From: GCA-2709075 sp964492555
Lineage (GTDB): Bacteria > Pseudomonadota > Alphaproteobacteria > MPNO01 > UBA2964
NCBI GenBank assembly: GCA_964492555.1
Contig: CAZBKQ010000003.1
Span: forward strand, 1-64,000
Reading direction: 5' to 3'
DNA length: 64,000 bases
The notes under the pieces were generated by a model that made no database searches, was not told the DNA's origin, and saw only the letters and a program-made list of their open reading frames with translations. Below are positions 9,063 through 18,212 of this stretch, piece after piece; the first letter of the stretch is position 1; every line of letters begins with the position of its first letter. The position numbers were made by a program, and so were the translations under genes.

Positions 9063-10168
9063 GGCGGGCCGTAGCCGGGATGATCCGGCGGCGGCTCATT
9101 GACCGTCAGAACGGAAGTGCCACCGAAGCGTTCCTTCCATTTCTCGATCACTTCCGGATTGAAGACATTGTTGGGTACCTCGCCCGCCAGCGCCTGAATG
9201 ACCGCATCCGACGCCCAGGCGAAGCCTGGGCCCAGATTGCTTTGCCGGTTATAGGAAATCATGTGTCCCGACAGCAGCACCTTGTCGCCCATCGACCGGA
9301 AGGGCGACTCCGCCGCGATGGGTTCATCCCAGAAGGCGTCGACACAGGCGCCCGCGATCACATCGTTCCGCAGCGCCTCAATCAACGCTTCCTCATCGAC
9401 ATTCTTTCCGCGTGAGGTGTTCACGAAAATCGCCGATGGCTTCATTTTCGCGAATTTTTCCGCATTCATCAGCTTGCGGGTTTCCGCATTGTTGACGCAA
9501 TGCAGCGAGACGATATCGGATTGCGCCAGTAACGTGTCCATATCGACCTTTTCCACCCCGTTGCGGACAAACCGGTCATCGTCGATATAGGGGTCGCAGG
9601 CGATAATGCGAAAATTCCACGGCGCGAAAAGCTGCGCGACCCGGGCGCCGATCCGCCCCAGACCGATCAGCCCGAGCGTAATGCCCTCATACCCGTCGGA
9701 GGAGCGCCTGCCGAGATAAATACCGTAATGGTCCTGGCTCTTCCAGCCGCCTTCCTTGATAGCGCGGTCGCGCTCCCGCTGTTGTTTCAGCTTTGTCAGG
9801 ATCATTGAAACCGTGCCTTCGGCAACGCCCCAGCAATTCGACTCGGTCGGTGCGTGACATACCAGAATGCCGAGTTCGGTCGCCGCATCGACATCGATAT
9901 CGTCGGTGCCCACGGTGCATTTGGCGACGATGCGCAGCTCCGGATTGGCTTCAAGAATGCGCCGCGTGATCGGGCTGGACCGGATGGAGGTGCCGACCAT
10001 GGCGCTGGCGGTACTCGCGATTTCGGCCATCGTGTCTTCGTGATCACCGCCGGGAATGTGCCAGTCCCGATCGCCCAACTTCAGCTCACAGCCATAGCGT
10101 TCCATTTTCTCATTGCATTCATCCGGATTTTCCGGGACCGCGAAGATAAAGACGTTCGGATTGGCCAT
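9053..10168 (-). CDS. D-2-hydroxyacid dehydrogenase (phosphoglycerate dehydrogenase-like)
   Basis: A 371-residue NAD(P)-dependent oxidoreductase. The Rossmann motif is GLIGLGRIGARV (about residues 167-177) and the catalytic residues are recognisable: Arg in VNTSRGKNVDEEAL, Glu in DAFWDEP and His in LLSGHMISY. It interconverts a 2-hydroxy acid and a 2-oxo acid in the cytoplasm. The stretch SYNRQSNLGPGFA and the C-terminal extension differ from serine-pathway SerA, and no ACT domain is present, so a catabolic role is more likely. GGGAGG precedes the ATG. It lies 70 bases downstream of the MmgE/PrpD gene on the same strand and may be co-transcribed with it. Confidence 0.88.
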   Translation of the reverse strand: MANPNVFIFAVPENPDECNEKMERYGCELKLGDRDWHIPGGDHEDTMAEIASTASAMVGTSIRSSPITRRILEANPELRIVAKCTVGTDDIDVDAATELGILVCHAPTESNCWGVAEGTVSMILTKLKQQRERDRAIKEGGWKSQDHYGIYLGRRSSDGYEGITLGLIGLGRIGARVAQLFAPWNFRIIACDPYIDDDRFVRNGVEKVDMDTLLAQSDIVSLHCVNNAETRKLMNAEKFAKMKPSAIFVNTSRGKNVDEEALIEALRNDVIAGACVDAFWDEPIAAESPFRSMGDKVLLSGHMISYNRQSNLGPGFAWASDAVIQALAGEVPNNVFNPEVIEKWKERFGGTSVLTVNEPPPDHPGYGPPNP

Positions 10169-10238
10169 TGGTTCCTCCCTTAAAACTCTTTCGGCATTCG
10201 GAAAATTTTATCAAACAATGGCGGTTGCGCCAGCCGGG

Positions 10239-11437
10239 CTAACGGGTCAGCGCCGCGATCAATCGCCGCATATCGGGCGCGGCTTCGATCTCCAATACTG
10301 CGTCCGCCGCCTCTTCCGCCTTTTCGGCTGGCCAGCCTGCATAGTCTGCGCATTGGCGGTATTTTTCAGAGACCGCATCCCATCCCATGGGGGCCTGACT
10401 GCTGCCCACGGCGTAATCGGCGCGCCCATCAATGGTTTCTCCGCTGCACAGACGGATATCAATCAGGCTGGTGACGTTGGTGTAGCCGGGCCCGGCCTCC
10501 GCATAAGACGAAAATTCGATCTTTTCCATCGCCGCCCGGATTTCGGGTTTGGCGACGGTCTCGTCGGTAAANNNNNNNNNNNNNNNNNNNNNNNNNNNNN
10601 NNNNNNNNNNNNNNNNNNNNNNNNNNNNNNNNNNNNNNNNNNNNNNNNNNNNNNNNNNNNNNNNNNNNNNNCTCTGATAAAGCCGCCGCCGGCCGCCGCG
10701 AACCAGCCATTGGCGCGTTCCAGAATATCGCCAGCGCCGGAAATACCGGCCCGAGCCATTTCCGCCGCCGCCAGTCCGCTCTCCGCCGCGATGCCGCAAT
10801 GGGCCTGCTCGGTCATGGTACCAAAATTGCCCCGGATGCCGCCCGCGCGCGCGGTGGCGATCGCCAGCGCGTCGGCCGTTTTTTCCGCATCGAGTTCGAA
10901 TATGCTGGCCGCCGCCGCCGCCGCGCCAAATATGCCGAGCGAGGCGGTCGCGTGGTAACCGCCCTGGTAATGCCGGGCATCCAGCGCGTGATTGAGCTTG
11001 CAGGCGACCTCCAACCCGCAATGGATCGCTGTGGACAGCGCCGTGCCCGAAGCATTGGTCGCTTCCGCAGCGGCCAGCGCCGCCGGTATCACCACGGCGC
11101 CGGCATGAATGCCGCCGTTCCGTTCCGGTGTCGGCTGCGGGTTGGTGTCGTCGAAATTATCGGCATGCATTGCGGCGCCGTTTGCCAGCGCGGCGAGAGA
11201 CGGGGGTGCACTCCCGGTGGTTGCCAGAATGGAGGCGCGCCCTGAACTTGCTTGAGCGGCGATATAGGTCAGTATCCGGTCAAAAACCTTGCTTCGGTTG
11301 CCCGCCAGGGCTAGTCCCAAGACATCCAGAAGATGGATATGACCGCGGGCAATGACATCAGCCGGTATGTCCTTGATTGTTGTGCCGGCGACGAATTCGG
11401 CGAGTTCCCGCGTCACGGGCGGTGGTATATCGGACAT
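10239..11437 (-). CDS. MmgE/PrpD-family protein, interrupted by an assembly gap
   Basis: The first 255 residues (11437 down to 10672) show the MmgE/PrpD helical fold: an early HIHLLDVLGLALAG, then NGAAMHADNFDDTN and the GGYHATASLGIFGAAAAAA segment. The last 110 residues (10571 down to 10239) read in a different frame relative to the 100-N gap. The two parts total about 365 residues against 440-460 usual, so roughly 80-90 residues are missing and the real gap should be longer than 100 bases. Members include 2-methylcitrate dehydratase and cis-aconitate decarboxylase; the exact reaction is uncertain. AAAGGAAAGG precedes the ATG. Confidence 0.85.
10572..10671. other. Assembly gap (100 N)
   Basis: Exactly 100 N, a scaffolding placeholder inside the MmgE/PrpD gene. 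Its flanks do not overlap each other. The frame change across it shows that the true missing length is not 100 bases; it should be 2 modulo 3. Confidence 0.98.
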
Positions 11438-11581
11438 ATAGAACGGCCTTTCCTTTATCCGGCATCAATCCGCAACAGTGCGGTTCCGTCAACTGCGTAA
11501 AACCGGTCCGTGTTTACCGATTGTCAAAATTGGCGGGGCAAAAATAGAAGACCTTGGGGTTCAGGATTGTGGATTGAGACG

Positions 11582-11923
11582 ATGCCGGGCGCGACAGAAA
11601 TTTATATTTGCGAACCGGGCCAGCCTGTTGAGCAGGGCCGGATTGAATATAGTGCGAAAATCAGTTCCCGCTATGACGCGGAGAAGGACGCGCTGGACCG
11701 GTGCGCCGCCGATCCGTCGATCGGCAAGATCGTCTATTACGCGGTATCGGAAGACGGTGATTTCAAATCGATCCTGACCTATGACAATCCGCGCGCGAGA
11801 AAGGTGAAAAAGCACCGCGTGCCGGCCGGTGCCGTCGCGCGAAATCCCGCAAAAAAGGGACGGCAGAAACAACAAAAATCTCCCGGTCTGATTGGCCGGC
11901 TGCGCCGGGTTTTCGAAGAATAG
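11582..11923 (+). CDS. Hypothetical protein, 113 residues, basic C-terminus
   Basis: Not recognised. The first 70 residues are mixed alpha/beta (ATEIYICEPGQPVEQGRIEY, SIGKIVYYAVSEDGDFKSIL). The last 40 are Lys/Arg-rich (RARKVKKHR, KKGRQKQQK), which could bind nucleic acid or act as a linker. The frame is open from 11510, but that part is unlike protein and the ATG at 11582 gives a sensible N-terminus. It is convergent with the DUF1491 gene and about 145 bases from the divergent MmgE/PrpD start. Confidence 0.6.
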   Translation: MPGATEIYICEPGQPVEQGRIEYSAKISSRYDAEKDALDRCAADPSIGKIVYYAVSEDGDFKSILTYDNPRARKVKKHRVPAGAVARNPAKKGRQKQQKSPGLIGRLRRVFEE

Positions 11924-11930
11924 GGCGCTT

Positions 11931-12263
11931 TCAAAACGGATCGAACGGCAATTCGCCATCCCGGGTTTCTACCTCGATCACCCAAAGATCGGGATCGCGT
12001 TCCAGCGACTTTCTGACCCGGGCGGAGGCCTCGACCTCGTCGAGAGCCTCTTCTTTATGTAGCTGATACCACTCAATATTTCCGTCCAGATCCCGCATCT
12101 GCGAGAGCAGGCGGCAGCGACCAGGTGGTTGGTAAACCTTGAACAGGACGGTGCCGCCCATCTTCTCGCCACTGTGTATTACGGTAACCGGAATACCTTC
12201 TGCGGAACAACGGCGGATAAAGGCGCCGGTCCAGAGGTGGGTGGGCAGCCGTTCGTCGCCCAT
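11931..12263 (-). CDS. DUF1491 family protein
   Basis: A 110-residue protein matching the alphaproteobacterial DUF1491 pattern: an N-terminal LWTGAFIRRCSAEGIPVTV, a central GGTVLFKVYQ strand, and the conserved DPDLWVIEVE near the end. Function unknown. Its ATG follows the stop of the VOC gene with no spacer (TGA then ATG), so translation is coupled and it is the last gene of an EamA-epimerase-VOC-DUF1491 operon. Confidence 0.82.
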   Translation of the reverse strand: MGDERLPTHLWTGAFIRRCSAEGIPVTVIHSGEKMGGTVLFKVYQPPGRCRLLSQMRDLDGNIEWYQLHKEEALDEVEASARVRKSLERDPDLWVIEVETRDGELPFDPF

Positions 12264-13502
12264 TCAGCCAAGCGGTCCCAGAAACGGCTCGCCCATGAAG
12301 GCATCGGACGCGGCCTCGATCGTCTCGGGCCAGTCGCTCGGCGTGACCTTGCGCCGTTCCGATGCGGGGCGGGGTTTTCCGTCCCAGCCGACCTGTTCCA
12401 TATAGGCGTAAAGCTGGATCAGATGCCCGTCCGGGTCTTCAACAAAGACGGTGTAATCAATGCCCGCATAAAGGGCTTGCGGGATGTCTTCCCGGACCGT
12501 ACAGCCATGTTCGTCGCGCAGGAAATTGACGGCCGCGCGCAACTGCCCGTAATTGCCGAGCCGGACCGCAAATGAAAAGAGCAGTGTATCCTCGCGGCAG
12601 CCGAGTTCCTTTCTGAGGGCGACCGGATAGAGCCCCAGCGAATGATGTTCGGTGTTGTTGCGCAGGAAATAGCAATGATGGCCCCCATAATCGATTTCCT
12701 CGGTGACGATAAAGCCCAGCATGTCCCGATAAAATGCCAGTGAGGCGTCGATATCCTCGCAAAACAGCCTGACCGGACCGACCTTGGTGATCTTGAACGG
12801 CCGTCCCAGCAAAATGCCGTCGACGTCGTATTTTTCTTCCAGCGGTTCGATATCGCGAAAGCCCGATGCCGCCGCCGATCCGGCTGCCAGCGCGTCATTG
12901 ACTTCCCTGTATTCCGATATCTGCGGCAGGGGCGCGACCTTGCTGAATTCACGGTCATGCATGTCCCAGGGCTTTGAATGGCCGCTCCAGCCGATCTGCT
13001 CCATGCCGTAATAGAGTTCATTCTGAAACCAGTCGGGGTCCATCAGGTAGGTGTGCCAGTTCGACCCCGGCATATCGCGGCCAGCCTTCGCCATGTGACA
13101 GCCCTGTTCAGTCAGCCAGTGATGGCCGTTCACGACCTCGGCCAGCGTGCCGACCTGCCAGGTGATCTGGTTGACGGTGATATTCTCGCGCCACCGGTCG
13201 CGCTTGTCGGTAGCGCCGCGATGACGGTGATTATAGAGAACGAAGGCATGGTGATCGTGGCTGTAGCGGAAGAAATAGCCGCGAAGATCGCCAAACGGTT
13301 TGAATTCGTCCGGGATTTGGCGCCCCTCCGGGAATGGATCGCGGATATCGACGATCCTGAATCCGAGCAGCGCGTGATAGAAGCGTAATGACTCCTCCAT
13401 GTTGATCGCGTTGATCCCGAAATGGCCCAGCCGTCTGATCTTGAACGGCCGGTCCAGAAGGACGCCGCCGACGCTGTATTTCCCGTTTGTCGAATCCGGC
13501 AT
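12264..13502 (-). CDS. Duplicated VOC / extradiol dioxygenase-like protein
   Basis: A 412-residue protein made of two similar halves (about 15-205 and 225-390). Each begins with a GRPFKI-like strand, then a VOC module with the LGHFGINAINMEESLRFY or VGPVRLFCEDIDASLAFY pattern and an LGF turn. Candidate metal ligands are His and Glu residues at these strands and at the module ends (DPDWFQNELYYG, DPDGHLIQLYA). Type I extradiol dioxygenases and related isomerases share this arrangement, but catechol activity is not proven. It lies 3 bases downstream of the epimerase gene and directly abuts the DUF1491 gene. Confidence 0.8.
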   Translation of the reverse strand: MPDSTNGKYSVGGVLLDRPFKIRRLGHFGINAINMEESLRFYHALLGFRIVDIRDPFPEGRQIPDEFKPFGDLRGYFFRYSHDHHAFVLYNHRHRGATDKRDRWRENITVNQITWQVGTLAEVVNGHHWLTEQGCHMAKAGRDMPGSNWHTYLMDPDWFQNELYYGMEQIGWSGHSKPWDMHDREFSKVAPLPQISEYREVNDALAAGSAAASGFRDIEPLEEKYDVDGILLGRPFKITKVGPVRLFCEDIDASLAFYRDMLGFIVTEEIDYGGHHCYFLRNNTEHHSLGLYPVALRKELGCREDTLLFSFAVRLGNYGQLRAAVNFLRDEHGCTVREDIPQALYAGIDYTVFVEDPDGHLIQLYAYMEQVGWDGKPRPASERRKVTPSDWPETIEAASDAFMGEPFLGPLG

Positions 13503-13505
13503 GTC

Positions 13506-14447
13506 TTATCCCATCCGTGCGCGCAGGTCGTTGGCATAATCGGCGATTCCCGCGTCGAAATCATATTCCGGCTGCCAGCCCAGCATGTCGCGCGCGCGGC
13601 TGCAATCCAGCGGCAGGGCCCGGTTAAGCGGCGGGGTGCCGGGGACGATTTCAATTTTGAGGTCCGGCAGATGTTTGCGGATACCGTTCACCAGGTCGTC
13701 GAAGCTATGCACGACCTCATAGCCGATATTGAAAATGTTTTCTTCCGGCGCCGGCACGGTCATGGCGAGATCGATCGCCCGTCCGACATCCTTTGAATAG
13801 ACATAGGCAAAATCCATGGTCTGCTCTTCCGGAATTTTCGCGGGCTCGCCGGTGATCCCCGCCATGACGAGATCCTGTACCTTCTGTCCGCCACCGGAGC
13901 CGCCCCAGAAATGGCCGACCCCGAACGTATTGGCCAGACGCAGCATCATCACCTCGAACCCGGCATTGATCGCGTAGGCTTCCCAAATCTTTTCCTGCGC
14001 CACCTTTGAATTGGAATAGGCGGCGCCGGAGCCGAGGAAGTTATCCTCCTGGACCGGCCCGTTGGTAATCTTGCGCCAGTCATAGGCCCCGAATGTACTG
14101 ATATGCACGACCCGTTTGACGCCGGTCAGCCTTACCGCGTCGGCCACCGCCAGCGTGCCGCCGATATTCAGCCCATAGCCGAAATGGATCGGGTCGGCGG
14201 CCTTTTTGCCGATGACGGAGGCGGTATGCAGCACGCAATCGACATCGTGATCCTGTATCGTCTCCACCATGCCCGGCAGGCTGCGCACGTCTTCATTCAC
14301 ATAGACAAAATCGGCATCGCCCAGCTGGCTTTTGACATAATCCTCATGCGGGATCGGATCGACGAAAACGACCTTCTCGCCGCGGCGCAGCGCGCATTGC
14401 GCATAGGACGTGCCGACGAGGCCGGCACCGGTGATCATCGTGGTCAT
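13506..14447 (-). CDS. NAD-dependent epimerase/dehydratase (extended SDR)
   Basis: A 313-residue extended-SDR enzyme. MTTMITGAGLVGTSYA carries the NAD-binding GxGxxG, and the catalytic YxxxK is in GAAYSNSKVAQEK after the Thr of HISTFGAYD. The C-terminal DMLGWQPEYDFDAGI segment is typical of sugar or 3-hydroxy substrates. AGGGAG sits 7 bases before the ATG at 14447. The start overlaps the stop of the upstream EamA gene by 4 bases (ATGA), so the two are translationally coupled. The frame upstream is open into the EamA gene but is not part of this protein. Exact substrate unknown. Confidence 0.87.
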   Translation of the reverse strand: MTTMITGAGLVGTSYAQCALRRGEKVVFVDPIPHEDYVKSQLGDADFVYVNEDVRSLPGMVETIQDHDVDCVLHTASVIGKKAADPIHFGYGLNIGGTLAVADAVRLTGVKRVVHISTFGAYDWRKITNGPVQEDNFLGSGAAYSNSKVAQEKIWEAYAINAGFEVMMLRLANTFGVGHFWGGSGGGQKVQDLVMAGITGEPAKIPEEQTMDFAYVYSKDVGRAIDLAMTVPAPEENIFNIGYEVVHSFDDLVNGIRKHLPDLKIEIVPGTPPLNRALPLDCSRARDMLGWQPEYDFDAGIADYANDLRARMG

Positions 14448-15430
14448 CTTGTTTCTCCCTGTTCGCGCGCCGCCTTTTCGCGGCTTTCTGTTCGTAAAAG
14501 ATAAAGACTGCTGCCGAAGATGACCAGCGCGCCCGCATAGGACCAGAGGCCGGGGACCTCGGCGAACCAGACCAGCCCGATCAGGAAGGCATAGACGATC
14601 CGCATGTAATCGAACGGCATGACAAAGCTGGTTTCGCCCAACCCGACCCCATGGGTGAACATGCCCTGGCCGACGATGCCGAGCGTGCCTGTGAGGATGA
14701 GCAGCGCCAGTTCCGTCCAGGTCGGCGTGATCCAGATAAAGGCGGCGGGCAGGTCGATCATGCCGCCAAAGGCGAACCCGATCAGCCCCGGGATAAGCGC
14801 CAACAGCGTCGTCACCATGGCGAAATAGAACATGATGGTGACAGTGTCCTCGGTCCGGCTCAGCAGCTTGATCGTCAGCACGACCCCGGTACCGAAACAT
14901 GTGCCCATGACCGCGACCACGGCCCATGGATCGAACCCCGCGCCAAAGGGCTTTGTGATCATCAGAATGCCGGTAAACCCGATGAGCGTCACCATGCCCC
15001 GCTTCATACCAACGGCTTCGCGCAGGATCAGGATGGCGATAACCACCATGATCAACGGCCGGGAGAACTGGATAGTGACGGTGTCGGCCAGAGGGATATG
15101 GATCAGCGCGAAAAAGAAACAGAGATTGCCCATAAAACCGAATCCGCCGCGGGCGAAATGCAGGAAAGGTTTGCGGGTTGACAGGACCTTCAGGAATCCC
15201 ATGCGCCAGACCAGCGGCAGCATCACAATCAATCCCGCGAGAAACCGGACGAACAGCACTTCGAATGCCGGCAAGGTGCGTCCCAGAAACTTGACCAACG
15301 ACGCCATGACGATCAGCAAGAAAGCCCCGGTCACGACGAACAGCGCGCCCTGAATATTGGGGGACAGCCGCCGCCACGGCGCGAGGATTGCGTGTTTGAG
15401 GGATGACTCGTCGGTCGGGGCTGTGGACAT
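14444..15430 (-). CDS. DMT-superfamily transporter, EamA type
   Basis: A 328-residue membrane protein with about ten hydrophobic helices in two EamA repeats; the first repeat ends in SRPLIMVVIAILILREAVG and the last helix is YAGALVIFGSSLYLL. EamA carriers usually export metabolites or amino acids across the inner membrane. The start is placed at 15430 (MSTAPTDESS); an in-frame start 57 bases upstream is less likely. First gene of a four-gene minus-strand operon with the epimerase, VOC and DUF1491 genes. One of seven EamA genes in the window. Confidence 0.87.
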   Translation of the reverse strand: MSTAPTDESSLKHAILAPWRRLSPNIQGALFVVTGAFLLIVMASLVKFLGRTLPAFEVLFVRFLAGLIVMLPLVWRMGFLKVLSTRKPFLHFARGGFGFMGNLCFFFALIHIPLADTVTIQFSRPLIMVVIAILILREAVGMKRGMVTLIGFTGILMITKPFGAGFDPWAVVAVMGTCFGTGVVLTIKLLSRTEDTVTIMFYFAMVTTLLALIPGLIGFAFGGMIDLPAAFIWITPTWTELALLILTGTLGIVGQGMFTHGVGLGETSFVMPFDYMRIVYAFLIGLVWFAEVPGLWSYAGALVIFGSSLYLLRTESREKAAREQGETR

Positions 15431-15537
15431 TGTGGCCTTTGAAACCGGGGCAGGGGGTGATTGTCCGCCAAGCCGGCGGTTTGTCAAACGTGGCGCCGCT
15501 GCCTAGGCTCTCTTGTGAAATTAACGGGAGAATTCGA

Positions 15538-16338
15538 ATGAGTGAGAACGGAAAACTCGATGGCGCCGTCGCGCTGGTGACCGGCGGGGGTGGCGCGATC
15601 GGTGGCGCTTCGGCAAGGCTGCTGGCGGCTGAGGGCGCGGCGGTGCTGGTCGCCGATAACCGCATGGAAGCGGCGGAAGAGATTTCAGCCGAGATTGTGG
15701 CGAACGGTGGAACCGCTCAACCGTTTGAGCTGGACGTTTCGGACCCGGTTCAGGCCGAGGCCGCCGTTTCCGCCGCGGTCACCGCCTTTGGCAAGCTGAC
15801 CGTTTTGGTCAATGTCGCGGCCGCCGTGACCCCCGATGCGCCGGTTGAAAGCCTGCCGCTTGAAGACTGGAACCGGGCCTTCGCCGTCAATTTGACGGGC
15901 CCTTTTCTGATGGCGAAATATGCCGTGCCGCATATGCGGGCGGCTGGCGGCGGAGCGATTGTCAATATGGCCTCGCAATTGGGCACTATCGGCGTACCCG
16001 ACCGGTCGGCCTATTGCTCCACCAAGGCGGCGCTGATCCATATGACGACAATTCTGGCGGCGGAAGTAGCGGCCGACAATATCCGCGTGAATTCGGTGTC
16101 GCCCGGTGTGATAGAAACACCGCGTACCCTGCGCCGTTTTGACCGGGTCGAAGATTTTCAGGCCGCGCGCGGGCCGCTCCATATGCTCGGGCGGGTCGGC
16201 AAGCCGGAAGAGGTCGCCAAGGCGGTGCTGTTCCTTGCCTCGGACGATTCGTCATTCACCACGGCGACCGATTTGCTGGTCGATGGCGGTTATATCTATC
16301 TGAAACGGTCCGGAAAACCGGCGGGAGAAAAAGCTTAG
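15538..16338 (+). CDS. Short-chain dehydrogenase/reductase
   Basis: A 266-residue classical SDR. The cofactor loop is TGGGGAIGG (residues 15-23) and D40 after the second strand favours NAD over NADP. Catalytic residues are S146, Y159 and K163 (YCSTK), with NVAAA in place of the usual NNAG at about 92. It oxidises or reduces a hydroxyl or keto group in the cytoplasm. GGGAG precedes the ATG with 8 bases of spacing. Its TAG interlocks with the stop of the convergent PEP-CTERM gene in a 4-base overlap (16335-16338). Confidence 0.9.
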   Translation: MSENGKLDGAVALVTGGGGAIGGASARLLAAEGAAVLVADNRMEAAEEISAEIVANGGTAQPFELDVSDPVQAEAAVSAAVTAFGKLTVLVNVAAAVTPDAPVESLPLEDWNRAFAVNLTGPFLMAKYAVPHMRAAGGGAIVNMASQLGTIGVPDRSAYCSTKAALIHMTTILAAEVAADNIRVNSVSPGVIETPRTLRRFDRVEDFQAARGPLHMLGRVGKPEEVAKAVLFLASDDSSFTTATDLLVDGGYIYLKRSGKPAGEKA

Positions 16339-16940
16339 GCGGCCAACCGCGTATCACCGGCGCGTCTACGTTGGCGGATGGTGATCAGGACACCAATCCC
16401 CAACAACGCCGCCATGCCCGGCGCGGGCAGGGCGTGTTCGGTTAAGAACTGACTGCCCGAAACAACGGTAGCTTGCGCCAAGGAAATGATGTCCAGGCCG
16501 GTAACCGAATCAATTGTGATCTGGCCGATCGCGGTCGGGGTGTTTCTTGGGCCGCCTTCCCGCATGAGGTTGTTATTGTCGCCCAGCGCGCTGGCATGAT
16601 CGAGCCCCAGATTATGGCCCAGCTCATGCGCGATTGTGTCGAGCCGGTTAATATCGAAAATGATATCGCTGATAATGAATCCGTTGGCGCCGAGATTACC
16701 GAGACCGGCGTTCAAATCGCCGCCGATTGTCAGGCTGTCCACGACGAACATATTCACCACAAGCGAATTTTCGTGGCGATTGGTATCCGTCGCGAAGGGG
16801 TTCAGCAATTCCAGTGCGTCAGTGTCATTGGCGTTGAGCCAATCGGTGCTGTTCAGTGTTCTGCTGCCAAAGAAATTAACATTCAGGCCGGTCGAGGGCT
16901 GGGCCCATATCGCCTGCGTCGCATTTTTGAAGAGGTCGCC
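16335..16940 (-). CDS. PEP-CTERM-type metzincin-like metalloprotease, 5' end lost in gap
   Basis: About 200 C-terminal residues remain. The zinc motif IAHELGHNLGLDHA is a full HExxHxxGxxH metzincin signature. The C-terminus is a sorting signal: LPAPGMAALLGIGVL, a hydrophobic helix, then RQRRRAGDTR, of the PEP-CTERM/VPLPA type. Such proteins are exported, processed by an exosortase and delivered to the surface or matrix. A signal peptide and the start should lie in or beyond the adjacent 100-N gap; an ATG near 17074 on the minus strand is a candidate, but continuity cannot be shown. No exosortase gene is in the window. Confidence 0.82.
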   Translation of the reverse strand, partial: GDLFKNATQAIWAQPSTGLNVNFFGSRTLNSTDWLNANDTDALELLNPFATDTNRHENSLVVNMFVVDSLTIGGDLNAGLGNLGANGFIISDIIFDINRLDTIAHELGHNLGLDHASALGDNNNLMREGGPRNTPTAIGQITIDSVTGLDIISLAQATVVSGSQFLTEHALPAPGMAALLGIGVLITIRQRRRAGDTRLAA

Positions 16941-17040
16941 NNNNNNNNNNNNNNNNNNNNNNNNNNNNNNNNNNNNNNNNNNNNNNNNNNNNNNNNNNNN
17001 NNNNNNNNNNNNNNNNNNNNNNNNNNNNNNNNNNNNNNNN
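16941..17040. other. Assembly gap (100 N)
   Basis: Exactly 100 N, cutting the 5' part of the PEP-CTERM metalloprotease gene. The flanks do not overlap, so sequence is truly missing and its real length is unknown. Confidence 0.98.
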
Positions 17041-17189
17041 AAAGCTTCTCCGTGCTCCAACGAAAAAAGTGCATAAATACCGAAAATCTTTGGTTAATTT
17101 TGTGTGACACCCATTTTGTCCATGTTCCTCCGCCATAATGCGGCCGCCGCGCCCTTGCCGCCAATGGCGCTCGGTGCTACTCCCGGCAC

Positions 17190-18212
17190 ATGGCTGGTGT
17201 AAAGCATTCCAACGGACACAAGATAGAAGGGGTTCTTCCGGCGTCCGAACCCGAACTGGCGGGTCCGGCGATTGAGGCGGAGTCCGTCGCATTCGATCTT
17301 GAGACGACGCTCTCGGCGGTAAGGCCGCTCAAATCCTCGGTCCCCGCCGATTGTCATTCGGCGGCGACACTGGGTACCGAACGGGAAGGCAATGCCGTCC
17401 TTATCGATGAAAGCGGGTTGTTCCTGACCATCGGGTATCTTGTGGTTGAAGCCACCGATGTCTTAATCGGCGGCCCGGGCGGCTCTGTCATGCATGCGCA
17501 GCCCCTCGGCTATGACCATGAAACCGGTTTCGGGCTGCTCAGAACCGTCGACAAGCCGGAATTCGAACCGATCAGGCTGGCCCGCGATGCGGATAGCCTG
17601 ACGCCGGGCGCGCGGGTTGTTGTCGCCTCTGCCGGTGGGGCCGGCAGGGCGCTGGATGCCCACGTGGCGGACAGGCGTCTCTTCGCCGGTTCCTGGGAAT
17701 ACATGCTCGATTCGGCGATTTTCACCGCGCCGTTACATCCGAGCTGGAGCGGCGCCGCCCTTATCGACCCCGAAAGCGGGATGCTGTGCGGTATCGGTTC
17801 GCTGTTCGTGCAGGGGCCGGGTGGCGAGGATGAGGACGAGCAAGGCAATATGTTCGTGCCGATCGAGTTACTCAACCCGATTTTTGACGATCTCATGCAA
17901 TATGGGCGTCGTTCCGGGCCGCCGCGCCCCTGGCTTGGCATGCATGCGACGGAAGCGCTGGGCCATCTTGTGGTGGCCAGCGTCTTCGATGGTGGACCCG
18001 CTGATAATGCGGGAATTCGGCCAGGCGACGTGGTTGAGCAGATAGAGGACGATTCTATCGATACGCTGGAAGCGCTTTACCGGCGTCTATGGTCGGTGGG
18101 TGAGGCGGGCACGTCCGTAAAACTTGGTATCATCCGCGGTGCGACGGGAATGGATATTTTTGTGCGGTCGGGCGACCGGCGGGATTTCTACAAGTTGCCG
18201 CGCCGCCACTAG
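17190..18212 (+). CDS. Deg/HtrA-like protein with PDZ domain, catalytically degenerate
   Basis: A 340-residue protein with a trypsin-like domain (about 55-210) and a C-terminal PDZ domain (about 228-335, PRPWLGMHA and GIRPGDVVEQIEDD). Aligned by eye with the intact protease at 3559, the catalytic His position is Y83 (FLTIGYLVV), the Asp position is G113 (GYDHETGFGLL), and only the Ser is kept (S187 in WSGAAL, without the following GGP). It should not be an active serine protease. No clear signal peptide is seen at the chosen start. A scaffold or regulatory role beside the PEP-CTERM genes is an inference. Its stop interlocks with the convergent PEP-CTERM gene at 18209-18212. Confidence 0.78.
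   Translation: MAGVKHSNGHKIEGVLPASEPELAGPAIEAESVAFDLETTLSAVRPLKSSVPADCHSAATLGTEREGNAVLIDESGLFLTIGYLVVEATDVLIGGPGGSVMHAQPLGYDHETGFGLLRTVDKPEFEPIRLARDADSLTPGARVVVASAGGAGRALDAHVADRRLFAGSWEYMLDSAIFTAPLHPSWSGAALIDPESGMLCGIGSLFVQGPGGEDEDEQGNMFVPIELLNPIFDDLMQYGRRSGPPRPWLGMHATEALGHLVVASVFDGGPADNAGIRPGDVVEQIEDDSIDTLEALYRRLWSVGEAGTSVKLGIIRGATGMDIFVRSGDRRDFYKLPRRH

Noticed and set aside
13506..15665. A 719-codon frame suggesting a transporter-epimerase fusion
   Set aside because: The upstream half is the EamA gene read in the wrong frame. The true epimerase starts at 14447 with its own Shine-Dalgarno.
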